This document shows, one piece after another, positions 33,141 through 41,254 of a stretch of DNA of 64,000 bases. Position 1 is the first letter of the stretch; every line of letters begins with the position of its first letter. The DNA is from UBA7887 sp964408735 (GTDB lineage Bacteria > Pseudomonadota > Alphaproteobacteria > UBA7887), in NCBI GenBank assembly GCA_964408735.1, contig CAYPAX010000004.1, forward strand, positions 1 through 64,000. The letters run 5' to 3'. The translations under genes were made by a program, and so were the position numbers. The notes below the pieces were generated by a model that searched no databases, was not told the DNA's origin, and saw nothing but the letters and a program-made list of their open reading frames with translations.

Positions 33141-34567
33141 ATTTGACGGGGGTGTGGCTGTTTGGGTCAGTGGCCCGGCATGCCGGGCTCACTCCTTGTG
33201 AATTGCCGCCCCCGTCACCTGCATCATCCGAGGGGTCCACCGGGATGGTGCCAATCGTTCGCGATCGTGGCTCTGCAGGTAGACGAGACCGACGGATGAT
33301 CTTCCGCCGATCCTGTTTACCGAAGGAGCGATCCATGCTGAGCCCCCAGTCCATGCAATTGCGTGTCGGCGTCGATGTCGGCGCGCAGCGTCATCATATT
33401 GCCGTCGGCCTCACGGATGGCAGTCTGCTCGACGAGTTCGAGATCCCGCATACGGCCGAAGGGTTTGGAGATTTCTTTGCCCGGATCGAGGGACACGCCA
33501 AGCGACATCGCTTTCCAATCTCCGTTGCCATGGAAGGCTACAATGGTCATGTCCGGCAGCTCGATAGCCTGGTGCGGGCAGGGGGCTGGCGCTTGTTCAA
33601 CGTCAACAATCTCAAGCTCGCCCGCTTCAAGGAGATCTTCCCGGCGGCCGCCAAGACCGATCGCATCGACTCGGCCAAGACGCTCGAGCTTTTCCAGCTG
33701 CGTGATCACCTGCCGATGGCCCGCGATGTCCTGCAAGAGGTCATGGCAACGCCGAAGGAGAGCAACATCCTCAAGCGCCTGTCGCGACGTCGGCGGCGGT
33801 TGGTGGGTGAGCGCGCACGCGTTCTCCAATCCATGCAGGCCGATATGCATGCGGTGTGCCCGGGGCTCTTGGCGATCACGCGGGACGCCGGCAATCGTTG
33901 GTTCTTGAACTTTCTCACCTGCCGCAACGATATCCGCAAGCTCGCCCGCGTGCGCCGGGCCAGCCTGCTCAAGGTACCCTGCATCGGTGAGCATTTCGCC
34001 GCCGCCATCCAGGCATGGCAGGCATCAGCCTATTTCAGCGACGATGCCGGCCTGGTCAGCGACATGATCCTGCAAGATGCGAAACGGATCCTTGAGCTGG
34101 GCCGGCAGATCAAGGCTCTGGAAGACCAGATGGCGCCGGTCATTGCCGCCTCCACAATCGGCCGGCAGATCATTTCAATGCCCGGATTCGGCCCCGTCAG
34201 CACAGCCGAGCTGGCTGGGGAGATCGGCACCATCGAGCGCTTCCGCAACGAGGCCAGCCTGGCCTTGTATCTCGGCATGGCAGCCCTCGATAACAGCTCA
34301 GGTAAGTTCCGAGGCTCGAAGCCACCGAAGCATGTCAATGCCCGCGCCAAGGCGGCGATGATGGTTGGCGTCGATCATCATCGCAAGCGCGTTGCCCAGT
34401 CCCAGCGCTATTACGAGCGCAAACGCACTGAGGGCAAGAAGCATAATCAGGCCATCCGAGCCCTTGGCCGCCATCTCTGCCGTGTCATCTTCAAGATGCT
34501 TAGCGAAGAGCGCCCATACCGCATCGAACCCTGATAGCAATTCCGGAAATTAGCGCTTCAAATTTCC
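33140..34567 (+). mobile_element. IS110-family insertion sequence
   Basis: The transposase at 33335-34534 is flanked by about 190 bases upstream and a short tail downstream with no other gene. IS110 elements usually lack terminal inverted repeats and target duplications, so the borders given are estimates: the left from the start of non-host sequence, with the palindrome GCCCGGCATGCCGGGC near 33174-33189, and the right from the hairpin GGAAATT...AATTTCC at 34545-34567. In this family the long left non-coding end can encode a guide RNA; the size of the upstream space fits such an arrangement. Confidence 0.55.
33335..34534 (+). CDS. IS110-family transposase (DEDD recombinase)
   Basis: 399 residues from the ATG at 33335, which follows CGAAGGAGCG. 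The N-terminal RuvC-like DEDD domain has Asp in LRVGVDVGAQRHHIAVG, Glu in SVAMEGYNGHV, and the TDRIDSAKTLELFQ pattern; a coiled region follows, and the C-terminal Transposase_20 domain carries MPGFGPVSTAELAGEIG with the Ser nucleophile region typical of IS110 (YLGMAALDNSSG). The frame is intact and full length, so the element could be active. The upstream in-frame ATG at 33143 gives an N-terminus unlike the family and was rejected. Confidence 0.92.
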   Translation: MLSPQSMQLRVGVDVGAQRHHIAVGLTDGSLLDEFEIPHTAEGFGDFFARIEGHAKRHRFPISVAMEGYNGHVRQLDSLVRAGGWRLFNVNNLKLARFKEIFPAAAKTDRIDSAKTLELFQLRDHLPMARDVLQEVMATPKESNILKRLSRRRRRLVGERARVLQSMQADMHAVCPGLLAITRDAGNRWFLNFLTCRNDIRKLARVRRASLLKVPCIGEHFAAAIQAWQASAYFSDDAGLVSDMILQDAKRILELGRQIKALEDQMAPVIAASTIGRQIISMPGFGPVSTAELAGEIGTIERFRNEASLALYLGMAALDNSSGKFRGSKPPKHVNARAKAAMMVGVDHHRKRVAQSQRYYERKRTEGKKHNQAIRALGRHLCRVIFKMLSEERPYRIEP

Positions 34568-34843
34568 AGCGGGATGTTCTCGCCCGGATCACCTGCGGCC
34601 TGATCATGTCGGTCGGCTGTCCCCTCGATATCGGACTAAATTCACGCGTTCCGCCGACATGACCGGTAACCGCCAGGCGGGAGCCGGGATTTCCCCATCA
34701 TGTGCGGATCAAAAGGCTTCGCGCATCGCGGGCTTGGCGCTGTCGGGGCGCAGGCCGTAGCCGCGGCCCAGGAAAGGCTTGGCCTGAGCGGGTTTCCGGG
34801 TGTATACGCCCCATTCCGCATACGTGATTCGCTGGAGGATGAC
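34535..34843. other. intergenic stretch between the IS110 element and the DAHP synthase gene
   Basis: About 309 bases. After the IS end there is the inverted repeat TCATGTCGG...CCGACATGA. From 34843 down to 34709 the minus strand reads as well-formed codons ending QAKPFLGRGYGLRPDSAK and a stop at 34709, with nearly all third positions G or C. This looks like the 3' end of a lost gene on the minus strand, but its 5' part would lie inside the DAHP synthase gene, so it must be a fragment or chance. The promoter for the synthase should be here but was not identified. Confidence 0.4.
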
Positions 34844-36220
34844 ATGTCGGGACCCTGGTCGCCCGAGAGCTGGCGCGACTTCGAGATACGGCAGCAGCCG
34901 GTCTATCGGGACGGTGCGGCCAAAGCCGCCGCGGAGGCCAAGCTTGCCAAGTCGCCGCCGCTGGTCTTTGCCGGCGAGGCGCGCGAACTCGAGGCACGCC
35001 TCGGCGAGGTGGCCGAAGGCCGCGCTTTCCTGTTGCAGGGCGGCGATTGTGCCGAGGCCTTCGCCGAGTTCCACCCGGACCATATCCGCGACACCTTCCG
35101 GGTGCTGCTGCAAATGGCGGTGGTGCTGACCTATGGCGCCGCGCTGCCGGTGGTCAAGGTCGGCCGCATGGCGGGCCAGTTCGCCAAGCCGCGCTCGGCC
35201 GGCACCGAGACCCAGGACGGCGTCGAGCTGCCGAGCTATCGCGGCGACATCATCAACGGCATCGAGTTCGACGCGGCCTCGCGCGAGCCCGACCCGGAGC
35301 GCATGATCCAGGCCTATTCCCAGGCCGCCGCCAGCCTCAACCTGCTGCGTGCCCTGGCCCAGGGCGGCTATGCGGACCTGCATCAGGTGCACCGCTGGAA
35401 CCTCGGTTTCGTCGCCGACAGCGCGCAAGGCGAGCGCTACCGCGACCTCGCCGAGCGCATCAGCGAGAGCCTGTCTTTCATGGAGGCCTGCGGCATCAAT
35501 GCGGACACGGTGCAGCAACTCCGCCAGACAGACTTTTTCACCAGCCATGAGGCGCTGCTGCTTGGCTACGAGCAGGCTCTGACCCGTGTCGATAGCACCA
35601 CCGGCGGCTGGTACGACTGCTCGGCCCATATGCTGTGGATCGGCGACCGCACGCGCGATCCCGACCATGCCCATGTCGAATTCCTCAAAGGCGTTGGCAA
35701 TCCGCTCGGCATCAAGGTCGGCCCGACCAGCGATCCCGACACGGTGATGCGCCTGGTCGATGCGCTCAACCCGGAAAACCGCCCCGGGCGCCTGACACTC
35801 ATCTCGCGCATGGGCTCCGACAAGGTGCAGGAGCTGCTGCCGCCCTTGCTGCGGCGGATCAAAGCCGAGGGCCGCTCCGTGGTCTGGTCGTGCGATCCCA
35901 TGCACGCCAATACCGTCAAGTCGTCGTCGGGCTACAAGACGCGCCCCTTCGACCGGGTGCTGGCGGAGGTGAAGGGCTTTTTCGCCGCCCACGATGCGGA
36001 GGGGACCTATGCCGGCGGCGTGCATTTCGAGATGACCGGGCGCGACGTCACAGAATGCATCGGCGGCGCCCAGGCCATCAGCGACGAGGACCTGTCCGAT
36101 CGCTACCACACCCATTGCGACCCGCGCCTCAACGCCTCGCAGAGCCTGGAGCTGGCCTTCCTCATTGCCGAAGAGCTGAAGGGCCGGCGCCTCGACAAGG
36201 CCGCCGTGGCGGCGGAGTAA
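34844..36220 (+). CDS. aroH: class II 3-deoxy-7-phosphoheptulonate (DAHP) synthase
   Basis: 458 residues. It opens the shikimate pathway by joining phosphoenolpyruvate and erythrose-4-phosphate. Class II (plant/AroA-II) features are LPSYRGDIINGIEFD, LHQVHRWNLGFV, the RMGSDK segment, and VVWSCDPMHANTVKSSSGYK with the metal-binding Cys/His. The near N-terminal FLLQGGDCAEAFAEFHPDHI is also typical. The ATG at 34844 follows CTGGAGGATG and gives the usual MSGPWSPESWRDF start; the upstream in-frame ATG at 34700 adds an unrelated stretch. The symbol aroH is used loosely for this class; the enzyme class is certain. Confidence 0.95.
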   Translation: MSGPWSPESWRDFEIRQQPVYRDGAAKAAAEAKLAKSPPLVFAGEARELEARLGEVAEGRAFLLQGGDCAEAFAEFHPDHIRDTFRVLLQMAVVLTYGAALPVVKVGRMAGQFAKPRSAGTETQDGVELPSYRGDIINGIEFDAASREPDPERMIQAYSQAAASLNLLRALAQGGYADLHQVHRWNLGFVADSAQGERYRDLAERISESLSFMEACGINADTVQQLRQTDFFTSHEALLLGYEQALTRVDSTTGGWYDCSAHMLWIGDRTRDPDHAHVEFLKGVGNPLGIKVGPTSDPDTVMRLVDALNPENRPGRLTLISRMGSDKVQELLPPLLRRIKAEGRSVVWSCDPMHANTVKSSSGYKTRPFDRVLAEVKGFFAAHDAEGTYAGGVHFEMTGRDVTECIGGAQAISDEDLSDRYHTHCDPRLNASQSLELAFLIAEELKGRRLDKAAVAAE

Positions 36221-36225
36221 GGGCC

Positions 36226-37005
36226 ATGGACCTCGGACTCAAAGGCCGCAAGGCCATCGTCTGCGCCTCCAGCCGCGGCTTGGGGCGGGCCTGCGCGACA
36301 GCGTTGGCGCAAGACGGCGTCGACGTGGTGATCAACGGCCGCGACGAGGCCGTGGTGGCGGGTACGGCCGAGGCGATCGCCGCCATGACCGGTGTTGCGG
36401 CAACGCCCGTGGTTGCCGATCTCGATACGGAAGAAGGCAGGGCCAAGCTGCTCGAGGCCTGTCCCGCGCCCGACATTCTGGTCAACAACAATGGCGGACC
36501 GCCGCCCGGCAGCTTCCGCGACTGGCAGCGCGAGGCGTGGGATGCCGGCATCACCGCCAACATGATGACGCCGATCGAGCTCATTAAGGCCACGGTCGAC
36601 GGCATGATCGAGCGCCGCTTCGGGCGCATCGTCAACATCACCTCGGTTGCCGTGCGCATGCCGTTTCCGGGACTGGCCATGTCGAGCGCGGCGCGCTCCG
36701 GCCTGACCGGTTTCGTCGCCTCGCTGTCGCGCGAAGTCGCGCCCTATAACGTCGCCGTCAACAATGTGCAGCCCGGCCTGTTCGAGACCGACCGCCTTGC
36801 CGTCGGCATCAAGGGCGCGGCCGAGGCCCGCCAGCAGAGCGTCGAGGCGGTGCGCGGCAGCATGCTCGCCAACATCCCCGCCGGGCGCTTCGGCGATCCG
36901 GACGAACTGGGCCGCGCCTGCGCCTTTCTGTGCAGCGCCCATGCCGGTTTCATCACCGGCCAGAACCTGTTGCTGGACGGTGGACACTTCCCCGGAGCGT
37001 TCTGA
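36226..37005 (+). CDS. SDR-family oxidoreductase lacking the catalytic Tyr-Lys
   Basis: 259 residues. A Rossmann domain starts with GRKAIVCASSRGLGRACATALA (S-S-R-G-L-G instead of G-x3-G-x-G) and contains DILVNNNGGPPPG and the active-site Ser in IVNITSVAV. Where SDRs have Y-x3-K the sequence reads AMSSAARSGLTGF, so Tyr becomes Ser and Lys becomes Arg. This variant defines a group of SDR proteins annotated as FabG-like whose activity is unclear. It lies 5 bases behind DAHP synthase and overlaps the next gene, so it is part of an operon with the NAD-supply genes. Tests of NAD(P) binding would be informative. Confidence 0.85.
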   Translation: MDLGLKGRKAIVCASSRGLGRACATALAQDGVDVVINGRDEAVVAGTAEAIAAMTGVAATPVVADLDTEEGRAKLLEACPAPDILVNNNGGPPPGSFRDWQREAWDAGITANMMTPIELIKATVDGMIERRFGRIVNITSVAVRMPFPGLAMSSAARSGLTGFVASLSREVAPYNVAVNNVQPGLFETDRLAVGIKGAAEARQQSVEAVRGSMLANIPAGRFGDPDELGRACAFLCSAHAGFITGQNLLLDGGHFPGAF

Positions 37006-38170
37006 GGCCGGCGGCAGCGTCGGCGAAGGCGAGGGCTCGGAGCGCGAGGGCTTCGAGGCCGCGGTGGCGCGTCGCACCGACCACTATTTCAAACGCACGC
37101 GCGAGATCGTGCATGCCCATGGCGACATGCGCGTCACCTATGCCATTTTCATGCGCCGCCCGGTCATATTCTGCCCGCGCCTTGCCGTGGATTGGCTGCA
37201 GGTGGCGGCACGCGAGCGCGATTGCGCGCTCGACATCGAGCTTTGCTTCGAGGAAGGCGCCTGGGTCGGCGCGGGCGAGCCGCTGCTGCATATCAGCGGG
37301 CCGCTCAGCGCTCTGGTCGATCTCGAGACGCTCTATCTGCAGCGCCTCGGCCCGCCCTGCGTCGCCGCCTACAACGCCTTCACCATGTGCGCCGATCTGC
37401 CCAAGGTGCGCTTCCTGGCCATGGATGCGCGCCACTGCGCCGGCGACGAGATGGCGGGTATGATGGCCTATGCCGCCTCCGTCGGCTCGCGCAAGGCACA
37501 GGAGGAGGCGGGGGCGGTCGGTTTCATCGGCAATGCCAATGATGCGACGGCGCATTATTTCGGCAACGAGCATGGCCTCGGCACCATGCCGCATGCGCTG
37601 ATCGGCTATGCCGGCTCGACCCTGCGCGCGGCCGAGATGTTCCACGACACTTATCCCGACGAGCCGCTGACGGCGCTGGTCGACTATTTCGGCCTGGAGG
37701 TGACGGATTCCCTTGCCGTGGCCGGGCGCTTCCCCGAGCTGGCGGCGGCCGGCCGCTTGCGGGTGCGCATCGACACCCATGGCGGGCGCTTTGCCGAAGG
37801 GCTCGACACTGCCAAGTCCTACGCCGCGCTCGAGCGCCACGTGCCGCAGGCCACGCGCACCTATCGCAGCGAGGAGGAGTTGCGCTGGCTGGTCGGCACC
37901 GGCGTCAGCGCCGCGGCGGTGCACCACTTGCGCGACGCTCTCGACGAGGCCGGCTTTCCGGCCGTGCAGATCATTGCCAGCTCGGGCTTCAATCCGGGCA
38001 AGTGCAAGGTCTTCGCCAGCGTCGATGCGCCGGTGGATATCGTCGGCACCGGCTCCTTCCTGCCCGAGACCTGGCCCGAGACCTACGCCACCGCCGATAT
38101 CGTCGAATATGACGGCAGGCCGGTGGTCAAGGCAGGCCGCGAATTTCTGCTGCGGAGCCGCGAGCCGTGA
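36980..38170 (+). CDS. pncB: nicotinate phosphoribosyltransferase
   Basis: About 396 residues. It converts nicotinate and PRPP to nicotinate mononucleotide in NAD salvage. Landmarks are TDHYFKRTREIVHAHGD, VTYAIFMRRPV, the phosphate-binding GNANDATAHYFGNEHGLGT, HALIGYAGSTLRAAEM, RIDTHGGRFAEG and ASSGFNPGKCKVFAS. The start is uncertain: the GTG at 36980 overlaps the SDR end by 26 bases, while a GTG at 37064 would give an N-terminus starting just before the conserved TDHYF. The stop overlaps the start of nadE (GTGA), coupling two steps of NAD synthesis. Confidence 0.88.
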   Translation: MDTSPERSEAGGSVGEGEGSEREGFEAAVARRTDHYFKRTREIVHAHGDMRVTYAIFMRRPVIFCPRLAVDWLQVAARERDCALDIELCFEEGAWVGAGEPLLHISGPLSALVDLETLYLQRLGPPCVAAYNAFTMCADLPKVRFLAMDARHCAGDEMAGMMAYAASVGSRKAQEEAGAVGFIGNANDATAHYFGNEHGLGTMPHALIGYAGSTLRAAEMFHDTYPDEPLTALVDYFGLEVTDSLAVAGRFPELAAAGRLRVRIDTHGGRFAEGLDTAKSYAALERHVPQATRTYRSEEELRWLVGTGVSAAAVHHLRDALDEAGFPAVQIIASSGFNPGKCKVFASVDAPVDIVGTGSFLPETWPETYATADIVEYDGRPVVKAGREFLLRSREP

Positions 38171-39828
38171 GCCAAAGCCTTGCCATTGCCCTTGCCCAGA
38201 TCAACCCGACCGTCGGCGATATCGAGCGCAACGCCGAGCTGATCCGCGCCAGCCGGGCCGAGGCCGCGAAGCTCGGCGCCGACCTGGTGGTCTATCCGGA
38301 GCTCACCATCACCGGCTATCCGCCCGAGGATCTGGTGCTGCGCCCGGCCTTCCAGGAGGCGGCTGAAGACATGGTCGAGACCCTGGCGGCCGAGACCGCG
38401 GACGGCGGCCCGGGGCTGCTGATCGGCACGCCGTGGCGCGAGGACGGCAAGCTCTACAACGCCGCCGCCCTGCTCGATGGCGGCGAGATCGTGGCCCGGC
38501 GCTACAAGCACGATCTGCCCAATTACGGCGTCTTCGACGAAGTGAGGGTGTTCGAAGCCGGAGGTTTGGCCGGCCCCGTCGCGTTTCGCGGTTTCCGCCT
38601 CGGTGTGTTGCTGTGCGAGGACATGTGGTTCCCCGAGGTGGCCGAGACCCTGGCGGAATCCGGCGCCCAATTGCTGCTCACCCTCAACGGCTCGCCCTAC
38701 GACCTGGGCAAGGAGGATACGCGCCTCGGTTATGCCGTCGCCCGCGTCACCGAGACGGGCCTCGGCCTGGTCTATGTCAACCAGGTCGGCGGCCAGGACG
38801 AGCTGGTCTTCGACGGTGCCTCCTTCGTGCTCGACGGCGAGCGCAATCTGCGCCTGCAGGCGCCGTGGTGGCAGGAAGGCGTAACCCTGTCGCGCTGGCA
38901 CTTCGACGGCAACGCCGCGCGCTGCGACGAAGCCGAGCGGGCAGCGACGCCGTCGCAGATGGCGCAGATCTATCAGGCGCTGGTCACGGGCCTGCGCGAC
39001 TATGTGGGCAAGAACCGCTTTCCCGGCGTCGCCGTCGGCCTCTCGGGCGGTGTCGACTCGGCGCTGACCACGGCGGTGGCGGTGGATGCCTTGGGGCCGG
39101 ATCGCGTGCGCACCATCCGCATGCCGTCGCGCTATTCCTCCGACCACAGCCTCGACGATGCCGCCGAATGCGCGCGCCTGCTCGGCATCCGCTGCGACAC
39201 GGTGGCCATCGAGCCCGCCCATGCGGCCTTCGAGGCGATGTTGGCGCCGATCTTCGAAGGCACCCAGCCCGATACCACGGAAGAGAACGTGCAGGCGCGG
39301 GTGCGCGGCGTCATCATGATGGCGCTCTCCAACAAGACCGGCGACATGCTGGTGACCACCGGCAACAAAAGTGAGATGTCGGTCGGCTATGCCACGCTCT
39401 ATGGCGACATGTGCGGCGGCTATTCCGTGCTCAAGGACGTCTACAAGACCACCGTGTTCGACCTCTGCCGCTGGCGCAACGAGACGTTCCCGGAAGGCGT
39501 GCTGGGGCCTGACGGCCCGGTCATGCCGGATACCGTGATAACCAAGCCGCCTTCGGCCGAGCTGCGCCCCGACCAGTTCGACGAAGACAGCTTGCCGCCC
39601 TATCCGGTGCTCGACGATATTCTCGAAGGCCTGGTCGAGGACGAGCACACGGTCGAGGAGATCGTCGCCCGCGGCCACCCGCCTGCCCTGGTACGCCGCA
39701 TCCGGCGCCTGCTCTACATCGCCGAATACAAGCGCCGCCAGGCCCCGCCAGGCGTCAAGATAACCCGCCGCGCCTTCGGCCGCGACCGCCGCTACCCCAT
39801 CGTCAACGGCTTCCTCGACCACGAATAG
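38167..39828 (+). CDS. nadE: glutamine-dependent NAD+ synthetase
   Basis: 553 residues, GTG start overlapping the stop of pncB. The N-terminal nitrilase-type glutaminase has the triad Glu (VVYPELTITGYPPEDL), Lys (RRYKHDLPNYG) and Cys (VLLCEDMWFPE); the C-terminal synthetase has the P-loop GLSGGVDSALT and TTGNKSEMSVGYATLYGD. It amidates nicotinate adenine dinucleotide to NAD+. With pncB it gives a two-gene NAD salvage unit. The frame is complete and ends GRDRRYPIVNGFLDHE, standard for the family. Confidence 0.96.
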   Translation: MSQSLAIALAQINPTVGDIERNAELIRASRAEAAKLGADLVVYPELTITGYPPEDLVLRPAFQEAAEDMVETLAAETADGGPGLLIGTPWREDGKLYNAAALLDGGEIVARRYKHDLPNYGVFDEVRVFEAGGLAGPVAFRGFRLGVLLCEDMWFPEVAETLAESGAQLLLTLNGSPYDLGKEDTRLGYAVARVTETGLGLVYVNQVGGQDELVFDGASFVLDGERNLRLQAPWWQEGVTLSRWHFDGNAARCDEAERAATPSQMAQIYQALVTGLRDYVGKNRFPGVAVGLSGGVDSALTTAVAVDALGPDRVRTIRMPSRYSSDHSLDDAAECARLLGIRCDTVAIEPAHAAFEAMLAPIFEGTQPDTTEENVQARVRGVIMMALSNKTGDMLVTTGNKSEMSVGYATLYGDMCGGYSVLKDVYKTTVFDLCRWRNETFPEGVLGPDGPVMPDTVITKPPSAELRPDQFDEDSLPPYPVLDDILEGLVEDEHTVEEIVARGHPPALVRRIRRLLYIAEYKRRQAPPGVKITRRAFGRDRRYPIVNGFLDHE

Positions 39829-39901
39829 AGCGGGGCCGGAGAGTAGACCGGACCCGAAGCATCTGCTACCTCTCGGCCCAACCGAGCCCTGGAATGGCAA
39901 G

Positions 39902-41254
39902 ATGACCCTGCACCTCTACAACACCGCGAGCCGCCAGAAAGAAGTGTTCGAGCCTTTGGACCCGGCGCACGTGCGCATGTATGTCTGTGGGCCGACGGTC
40001 TATGACCGGGCGCATATCGGCAATGCGCGCCCGGTGGTGGTGTTCGACGTGCTGTTCAAGCTGCTCAAGCGGAACTATCCGAAGGTCACCTATGTCCGCA
40101 ACATCACCGATATCGACGACAAGATTATCGCCGCGGCCGCCGAGAACGGCGAGGATATCGAGGCGCTGACCCAGCGTACGACGGATTTCTTCCATGCCGA
40201 CATGGCCGCGCTCGGCGCCGAGGAGCCGACAGTGGAGCCGCGCGCGACGGCGCATGTGCCGGAGATGTTGGCGCTGATCGAGACGCTCGTGGAGACCGGC
40301 CACGCCTACGAGGCGGAAGGTCATGTGCTGTTCCACGTGCCGGCGATGGAGGGCTATGGCGGGCTCTCAAACCGCAAGCGCGAGGAGCTGGTGGCGGGAT
40401 CGCGCGTCGAGGTGGCGCCCTACAAGAAGGATCCCGGCGACTTCATCCTGTGGAAGCCCTCGACGCCCGAGCAGCCCGGCTGGGACTCGCCCTGGGGCAG
40501 GGGCCGCCCGGGCTGGCACCTGGAATGCTCGGCCATGAGCGAGCGCTATCTCGGCGAGACTTTCGACATTCACGGCGGCGGCCGCGATCTCATCTTTCCG
40601 CACCACGAGAACGAGCGCGCCCAAAGCATGTGCGCCCACGGCGGCAAGACCTTCGCGCGCTATTGGGTGCATAACGGCTATGTCGTGGTCGAGGGCGAGA
40701 AGATGTCGAAAAGCCTCGGCAACTTCTTCACGGTCGAGGATCTGCTGGCGCGCGCGCCGGGCGAAGCGCTCCGCTTCAACATGCTCAAGACCCACTACCG
40801 CCACCCCCTCGATTGGACCCTTGAGGGCATGGCCGAGGGCAAGGCGGAATTGGATCGGCTCTATCTCGCCTTGCGCAATACCGCCGATATCGAGGCGAAA
40901 CCTAATCAAGGCGCGCCTGAAGCGGTTGAAGCCGCCCTGTTGGACGATCTAAACACGCCGAAGGCCATCGCCGAATTGCACGCTGTTGTCGGCGACCTCA
41001 ACAAGACACGCTCCGTCGCGGCCAAGTCGGCATTGCTGGCGGCGGGTGATGCACTTGGGATATTCACTTCGTCACCTAATGACTGGTTCCAGAGCGAGGC
41101 ATCGGAAGGTATAGACGCGATGATTTCTGCCCGGCTTGAAGCGCGTACGGAAAAGCGTTGGGCAGACGCCGACCGCATCCGCGACGAGCTGGCGGAAACC
41201 GGCATCATTCTCGAAGACAAGCCCGACGGCAGCACCGAATGGCGGCGGGCGTGA
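39902..41254 (+). CDS. cysS: cysteinyl-tRNA synthetase
   Basis: 450 residues. Class I features are the zinc-binding MYVCGPTVYDRAHIGNARP (with the HIGN box), DIHGGGRDLIFPHHENERAQ with Zn-binding Cys/His, and GEKMSKSLGNFF (KMSKS). The C-terminal DALR and anticodon region follows (LLDDLNTPKAIAELH). From about 40890 to 41110 codon use is a little less GC-rich than the rest. The start is the ATG at 39902. The gene ends TGATG with the citramalate synthase start, so the two overlap by one base. Confidence 0.96.
   Translation: MTLHLYNTASRQKEVFEPLDPAHVRMYVCGPTVYDRAHIGNARPVVVFDVLFKLLKRNYPKVTYVRNITDIDDKIIAAAAENGEDIEALTQRTTDFFHADMAALGAEEPTVEPRATAHVPEMLALIETLVETGHAYEAEGHVLFHVPAMEGYGGLSNRKREELVAGSRVEVAPYKKDPGDFILWKPSTPEQPGWDSPWGRGRPGWHLECSAMSERYLGETFDIHGGGRDLIFPHHENERAQSMCAHGGKTFARYWVHNGYVVVEGEKMSKSLGNFFTVEDLLARAPGEALRFNMLKTHYRHPLDWTLEGMAEGKAELDRLYLALRNTADIEAKPNQGAPEAVEAALLDDLNTPKAIAELHAVVGDLNKTRSVAAKSALLAAGDALGIFTSSPNDWFQSEASEGIDAMISARLEARTEKRWADADRIRDELAETGIILEDKPDGSTEWRRA

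Noticed and set aside
33143..33334. Extended start of the IS110 transposase at 33143
   Set aside because: The extra 64 residues do not match IS110 transposases; the ATG at 33335 has a good ribosome site and starts right before the catalytic Asp strand.
34700..34843. N-terminal extension of the DAHP synthase from the ATG at 34700
   Set aside because: The added 48 residues are unlike the family, while the ATG at 34844 has a ribosome site and gives the standard N-terminus.
40890..41110. Slightly AT-richer stretch in the 3' part of cysS
   Set aside because: The change is mild and gradual, in a poorly conserved domain, and unlike the sharp island in nrdJ; it needs no special explanation.
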